Positions 59,820 through 64,000 of a stretch of DNA of 64,000 nt are shown piece by piece. The position numbers were made by a program, and so were the translations under genes. The notes beneath the pieces are model-generated. The model did no database searches and was not told the origin of the DNA. It saw only the letters and a program-made list of their open reading frames with translations. Every line of letters begins with the position of its first letter. Position 1 is the stretch's first letter. Source of the stretch: Apoderus coryli (Eukaryota; Arthropoda; Insecta; Coleoptera; Attelabidae); NCBI GenBank assembly GCA_911728435.2, contig OU452212.1, positions 7,136,563 through 7,200,562 on the forward strand, written 5' to 3'.

Positions 59820-60636
59820 CAGTATGTGTCCGTTTATGGATTTTGAGGTTTTCGCTACGCGCAAACACTTTCCCACAACCTGGAAATGGACAATGAAACG
59901 GCTTCTCACCAGTATGCACTCTAATGTGATTAACCAATTTGTATTTGGCCTTGAACGGCCTCCCGTTCCTCGAGCAATTCTGCCAAAAACACGCGTGATT
60001 CGTTATTTCCGGTCCACCAACATGTTCCACTCCCAAATGCCCAACAATCTCCGCCATCGACGTGAAATGTTTAGCACATATCTTTTTACTGCCATGCGGT
60101 TGATCTGGGTCTATCCAAAGACATTGCATCTCCTGCTTAATCGGTCGCATATACTTAAAAAACCCACCACCATGATGAATATTTGATGGATGATGCGTTG
60201 TCATACCCATACTGTGGTGATTCAAGTATTGGTGATTAGTTTGTGGGTGATATGCGGCATGGTGATCAGTCCTTGTCGAATACAACATTTGGTGATGTGG
60301 CGGTAAGTGTAAATTATGATGTGGTGTCATATCTGTGTGGTGATGGAATAACATAGAATCTGCAGGAGCAGTTTGAGCAGTAGGAAATTCATGGTGATCG
60401 CGTCGCAAGAGAAAATCTCTTGCCGCGTAACCAGGATGCGGATTCAAATGCCCCATATGCGTGTAATTAGTCTGGAAGTGATGATGATGGTTTTGTGGTT
60501 CAGGAGCTGTCATAGCAGCTGCGGGATTTTGATGAGGTGGAGCCGCGGCACCCCCATTTGGCCCTGGTGACATTTTTAACCCATACGCCGACAGATGCGG
60601 GTGATGGTGACCAGTGTCCATGAATGCGTTTATCAT
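59820..60636 (-). CDS. opa: odd-paired (Zic family) zinc-finger transcription factor, coding exon 1
   Basis: This exon encodes residues 1-272 plus the first base of codon 273 of a Zic/odd-paired nuclear transcription factor, which in insects acts in segment patterning and head and midgut development. The start is the ATG at 60636 (MINAFMDTG); an in-frame TAA lies 28-30 bases upstream at 60664-60666, so this is the first possible Met. Residues 72-79 (ARDFLLRR) match the Zic-Opa conserved (ZOC) motif. The region between is rich in His and Met. Three C2H2 fingers follow: ZF1 (C172, C187, H200, H205, with the wide Cys spacing and Trp typical of Zic finger 1), ZF2 (C216, C221, H237, H241) and ZF3 (C249, C254, H267, H271). 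The exon ends ACTG|GTAAGT, a strong donor. Translation past the donor gives a spurious tail, which is excluded here. Confidence 0.95.
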
Positions 60637-60959
60637 TTCTGAATCAATTTTGATACAAAACACTTAAACACTCGAAAAAATAATAATGAATACTTTGCAA
60701 GCACTGTTCTAAAAGCTAGAGTCACAGTAAAAAAGTCCGTTGCATAGTAATATTAATGAAACTATAGTTGTTGGGTTAAGATTTTCCAAAAAAGTCTATA
60801 CTTAATACCTATCACTTGTCATAATCACTGATTGAAAACAAACACATCAAAAATGTTATCACTGTAGTATTATTATTGAAAAGTTACTTACTGTTTTTTA
60901 TAAATAAAAATAAAACTATGCTATCAACAAATAAAAAAATTAAGTTGTTGCATTATTCG

Positions 60960-61070
60960 CGCTACAGGGTAACTGTACACCCCAACGAGAGCTCACAGCT
61001 TGACTGAGGTTTTTACTATGTTGATGTTGTGTCGTGCCATGCTGAGGAGCGTGCTCCCCGACTGAGGACG
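60960..61070 (-). promoter_or_regulatory. candidate opa core promoter (initiator plus DPE-like motif)
   Basis: The region upstream of the opa start codon is clearly richer in G and C than its surroundings. On the minus strand it contains a perfect initiator, TCAGTC, with +1 at 61005. At +28 to +32 it has GTACA, which matches four of five positions of the downstream promoter element. There is no TATA box at -30. A second TCAGTC lies with +1 at 61063, without a DPE at the right distance. CCAAT-type motifs occur further upstream, near 61120 and 61170. If the first site is used, the 5' UTR is about 370 bases. This is prediction by motif only. Confidence 0.35.
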
Positions 61071-61575
61071 ATTATGGGCGGTGTTCAAAACGTGTTATTG
61101 GCGCGTCTGTGCTCACTCGGCTATTGGTTGTTGGGTTGTGCATGGGACGATGTTGTTGGTTGTACGATAGCCAATCGAATCCCTCCGTTTTGGGAGAGGT
61201 GTTTAGGATACTTGTTGATTTTTTCAAATTCTTGGACGTGATTTTTTCCGGATTTTGTAAAAAATTTGTGTAAAAAGGTAATTTGTTAATTTAACATGTC
61301 ATGAGAGTATAATTAAATGTACATATCTGGTTTGTTTTTAAACTTAATAAGGAAAGTAGTTGATTTATGATTCAAGTATTACTAATTTTTTTGCAATTAA
61401 ATTATACTTGAATTCTTCGTATTTATTATGCAGTTCATTAAAAATTTATATCCATTCTGAATGTGTATTTTAATTATTCATTTTTGCCATTGTATTTTTT
61501 ACAATATAAAAAAATCCCTTAGTTTAATCACTTGATGGTCATTATGGCGAAAGACTTTAACAATCTAATGGAGTG
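61071..61575. other. upstream region of opa
   Basis: The first 150 bases are GC-richer with two CCAAT-type motifs and continue the promoter region. The rest is AT-rich with nothing recognised before the retrotransposon. Confidence 0.4.
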
Positions 61576-62660
61576 CTAATACAATGAATTTATGAAGCAC
61601 TTTGAGTTACGTATAACAAATCCTAAGGCCTTCAAAGAATTAGACACTATATAATCATAATGAACATTAAAAGAAAGTCTCGAGTCAAACCACACTCCCA
61701 GATCCTTGTAAGTATCGCACCGCTTTAGTATAGAAGAGTTCAGTTCATAATCATATACGATCGGAAGGTTTTTTTTGAAAATGACATGACAACGCATTTA
61801 TCAATATTAAGGTGTAGATTATTATTTTCACACCACGACTTTAGCCTCATTAAATCCTGCTGCAAAACAAGACAATCCGATACTGATGTAACATTTAAAT
61901 ACAATTTCATGTCATCAGCATACAACAGGCATTTACAGTTCAGGGTAGATACAATATCGTTAACAAAAAGCTTGAAAAGCAATGGCCCTAAAACCGATCC
62001 TTGAGGGACACCAGAAGTAACTTCAATCAATGATGACTCCATTAAATTGAATGTACTGCTTACGACCAAGTAAATATGATTTAAAAAATTGGATAAATGA
62101 ATCTGTTAAACTAAAGTGTGACAACTTCCTTAATAAAATACCGTGATCCAAGTGATCAAAAGCCTTTGAAAAATCTGTATAAGCGACATCAACCTGACTA
62201 TATTCTGGGAAAGGAACTGCGTAATCTGAACGAGATTGGTTGTGGTTGATCTACCAGGAAGAAAGCCATGCTGTTTATCAGTGATTTGTCGTGTCACATG
62301 CAGAAAAATTATTTCGTGAAGTATTATCTCAAAGCACTTTCCAAAGTTCGAAGTTAAAGCGATAGGACGATAGTTTTCTATGTTTGCTCTATCTCCTTTT
62401 TTAAAGACCGGGCAGAGTCTCGAGGTTTTCCATATCTCAGGAAAAATTGAAGATTTGAGACTTAGATTAAATAACACTGATAATGGCTTCGCTAGAATAA
62501 AAGCACAATCTTTGATGAAAAATGCCTGAATGCTATCGGGTCCACAACTACTTTTAGGTTTCATTCTCTTTAATGCGTTGATAACGTCGATCTCTCTCAC
62601 GTCAAAAACACCCAATGGCTGTACATTCGAAAATATTTCCTCATCGTCCACACCTCAAAC
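61576..62660 (-). pseudogene. non-LTR retrotransposon (jockey-like), truncated at both ends
   Basis: Minus-strand frames cover much of a reverse transcriptase. From 62651: VINALKRMKPKSSCGPDSIQAFFIKDC, GDRANIENYRPIALTSNFGK, KQHGFLPGRSTTTNL. A frameshift near 62190 falls before VDVAYTDFSKAFDHLDHG. From 62069: SGVPQGSVLGPLLFKLFVND, CLLYADDMKLYL (catalytic YADD intact), NNLHLNIDKCVVMSFSKK. After another frameshift near 61770 comes YKDLGVWFDSRLSFN. It stops at 61576 without the C-terminus or tail. It resembles the copy at 42272-43325 in motif wording, with the same strand. Confidence 0.87.
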
Positions 62661-62680
62661 TCGGCAGGAAGCTTCTAAGC

Positions 62681-62800
62681 CAGTGGTCGCCAACCCGTAG
62701 ATCGCAAGCCCCTGGTAGCTCGCGAAGAGATTTCTGGTCCTGTATGATAGCGTACTATACCAAACCAAGGCCCCAAAAAATTGAAATCTGTTTTCCTAAT
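62681..62800 (+). mobile_element. hAT-like terminus (candidate)
   Basis: CAGTGGTCGCCAACCCGTAG followed by ATCGC and TAGCTCGCGAAG resembles the end of a widespread hAT group whose termini begin CAGTGGT(C/T)GCCAACC. No opposite end or transposase is visible before the next element, so this is probably a fragment. Confidence 0.4.
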
Positions 62801-62932
62801 AATGGGGTCGTGAAATTTACACAGGACAATGATATTATGAAGGGCTATCTACATTGTAGATTGTTTTCGGAGTCGTTTAGGCGATTTGGCCTCCCCTCAC
62901 TTCGACCTGCAGAAGATCTTTTGTGAATGACT

Positions 62933-64000
62933 CTAATCTATGAATTGCCCAGCTGTCCCACACTTTTCATAAAGTTGATGATTTCTCTGGGGGCTAAATT
63001 CCTTGCCTCGTCGGGTGTTAGAGTCACCCCTCCAAGGTGTTTTAGCCTTTTCCAGAAAAGTGCCATTCATTCGCAGAGCACGTGTTCTGTTGTCTCTCTT
63101 GCGTCTTCGCAAAACCGTGTCGTCCTCGGTTAGGCCCATCTTTTTGAGATGGTACTTCACTGGGTGGGGTCCCGTAAAAAGGCCTGTAATTCGCCTTAGG
63201 TCGCTTCTCTCCAGTTGGATAAGCTTCCCTGCGTTGGCCTCTGAAGGTTTGATAAACCTTTTTGATTGTCTTAGGCCTGGAGTGTTTCTCCAGTAGGACT
63301 TAAGTTGTTCCTTTTCCCATCTCCGAAGTTCTTCCTTCATATGGCTTTTTGGAAGGCCAAAGATGGGTTCCGGGCCGCAGAACGGAGCGTTTGCGCCCTC
63401 TTTTGCAAGTTGGTCCGCCGCTTCGTTCCCCTCTATGCCTTCATGTCCTGGCACCCATGTCAGAGTAATCTTTTTCCCCTGAGCTGTCAGTTGCTTTAGG
63501 GTCTGTTTGCATTCCCATGCTAGCTTTGACGTGAAGGTGTAAGTCCTCAGTGCTTTTAAGGCAGCTTGACTGTCTGACATAATATTGATCTGCCGTTCCG
63601 GGATGTCTCTCTGCAGGCATTCTTGAGCACAACGATTAATAGCGTTGATCTCTGCTTGGAATATAGTGGGACTTTTCCCGAGAGATTCAGAGAGCCTGCA
63701 ATTTGGCCCGTATACTCCCATGCCATGCCCATTGACGGTCTGCAATGACCACTTCAAATGGGATTTCAAAATCATGTTTGCGTGGCAAAGCGTCCGATGG
63801 TTTTCTTCCTGAATCCAAAGGTATTAGATTCAGGATTCCCATGTGTCCCTCTAGATCGCCAGATTTGTATTCCATTACCTGTGCCAGTTTCAGATCGCTA
63901 ATTGCTGCCTCTTTTTTGACTAGGACAGGCAAAGGTATTAGATGCAGCAATGTTTCCATCGCTGCTGTGGGGCAAGTTCGCTATTGCCCCTGTTATTCCT
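62933..64000 (-). pseudogene. non-LTR retrotransposon ORF2 with RNase H domain, continues past window end
   Basis: Minus-strand frames encode the C-terminal part of a different non-LTR ORF2 that carries RNase H. From 63959: METLLHLIPLPVLVKKEAA and a linker ending FEIPFEVVIADRQW. Then a frame change leads to GMGVYGPNCRLSESLG, SPTIFQAEINAI (Glu), NIMSDSQAALKAL (Asp), LTWVPGHEGIEGNEAADQLA (final His/Asp region). The segment expected between DRQW and GMGVY, with the first RNase H Asp (TDGSK-like), is deleted, so the RNase H is inactive. After it, a long C-terminus (RRITGLFTGPHPVKYHLKKMGL) ends at 62933. The reverse transcriptase should lie beyond position 64000. Confidence 0.85.

Noticed and set aside
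59809..60186. 125-codon plus-strand frame
   Set aside because: Antisense shadow of opa exon 1, with no domain of its own.
62615..62926. 103-codon plus-strand frame
   Set aside because: It spans the junction between a retrotransposon and a hAT-like terminus and has no recognisable domain.

Overview
This is a 64 kb piece of an AT-rich arthropod nuclear genome, most likely from an insect. The evidence is GT-AG introns, an Odd-paired/Zic-type gene, mariner families typical of insects, and non-LTR retrotransposons with (ATT)n tails. The order cannot be settled from the sequence; a beetle-like or hemipteran-like insect would both fit. There is no bacterial signature, no rRNA gene, no CRISPR array and no operon.

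The one clearly functional host gene is odd-paired (opa, the Zic orthologue) on the minus strand. Coding exon 1 (60636-59820) carries the N-terminal region and zinc fingers 1-3. Coding exon 2 (20487-20060) carries fingers 4-5 and the C-terminal tail. The exons join in phase across a 39.3 kb intron, giving a 414-residue protein. A GC-richer promoter region lies at about 60960-61250. A poly(A) signal and a perfect 34-bp hairpin lie downstream of the stop. Everything else between 20.5 and 59.8 kb is intron sequence of opa filled with mobile-element debris.

Region by region. Positions 1-20 kb lie downstream of opa and hold: a head-to-head palindrome of two LTR 5' ends with a tRNA-Tyr primer-binding site (2.8-3.6 kb); an internally deleted Ty3/gypsy copy with a 6-bp target duplication (6.6-8.2 kb); mellifera-type mariner remnants (10.0, 12.2-13.7 kb), one interrupted by a hAT fragment; a second mariner with a Tyr in place of the last catalytic Asp (14.4-15.7 kb); a scrambled Tc1/mariner piece (15.9-16.4 kb); and a short element with about 100-bp terminal inverted repeats (18.4-19.1 kb). 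The intron (20.5-59.8 kb) holds: a tRNA-like SINE head; two foldback repeats; a nearly intact irritans-like mariner whose 3' end is replaced by an inverted copy of its flank; an orphan THAP-type first exon; a Crypton-type tyrosine recombinase ORF with one frameshift; five to seven 5'-truncated non-LTR retrotransposons; a degenerate satellite of about 110 bp period rich in ACGTT; and another Tc1/mariner relative. Positions 61.5-64 kb, upstream of opa, hold two more non-LTR fragments.

No convincing new gene system was found. The observations most worth following are the orphan THAP exon, the palindromic LTR element, the inverted copies of one unknown repeat that sit close to both ends of the giant opa intron, the hairpin overlapping the expected opa poly(A) site, the satellite, and recurring GATGA...CGAAAC hairpins of the kind seen in Penelope-like elements.
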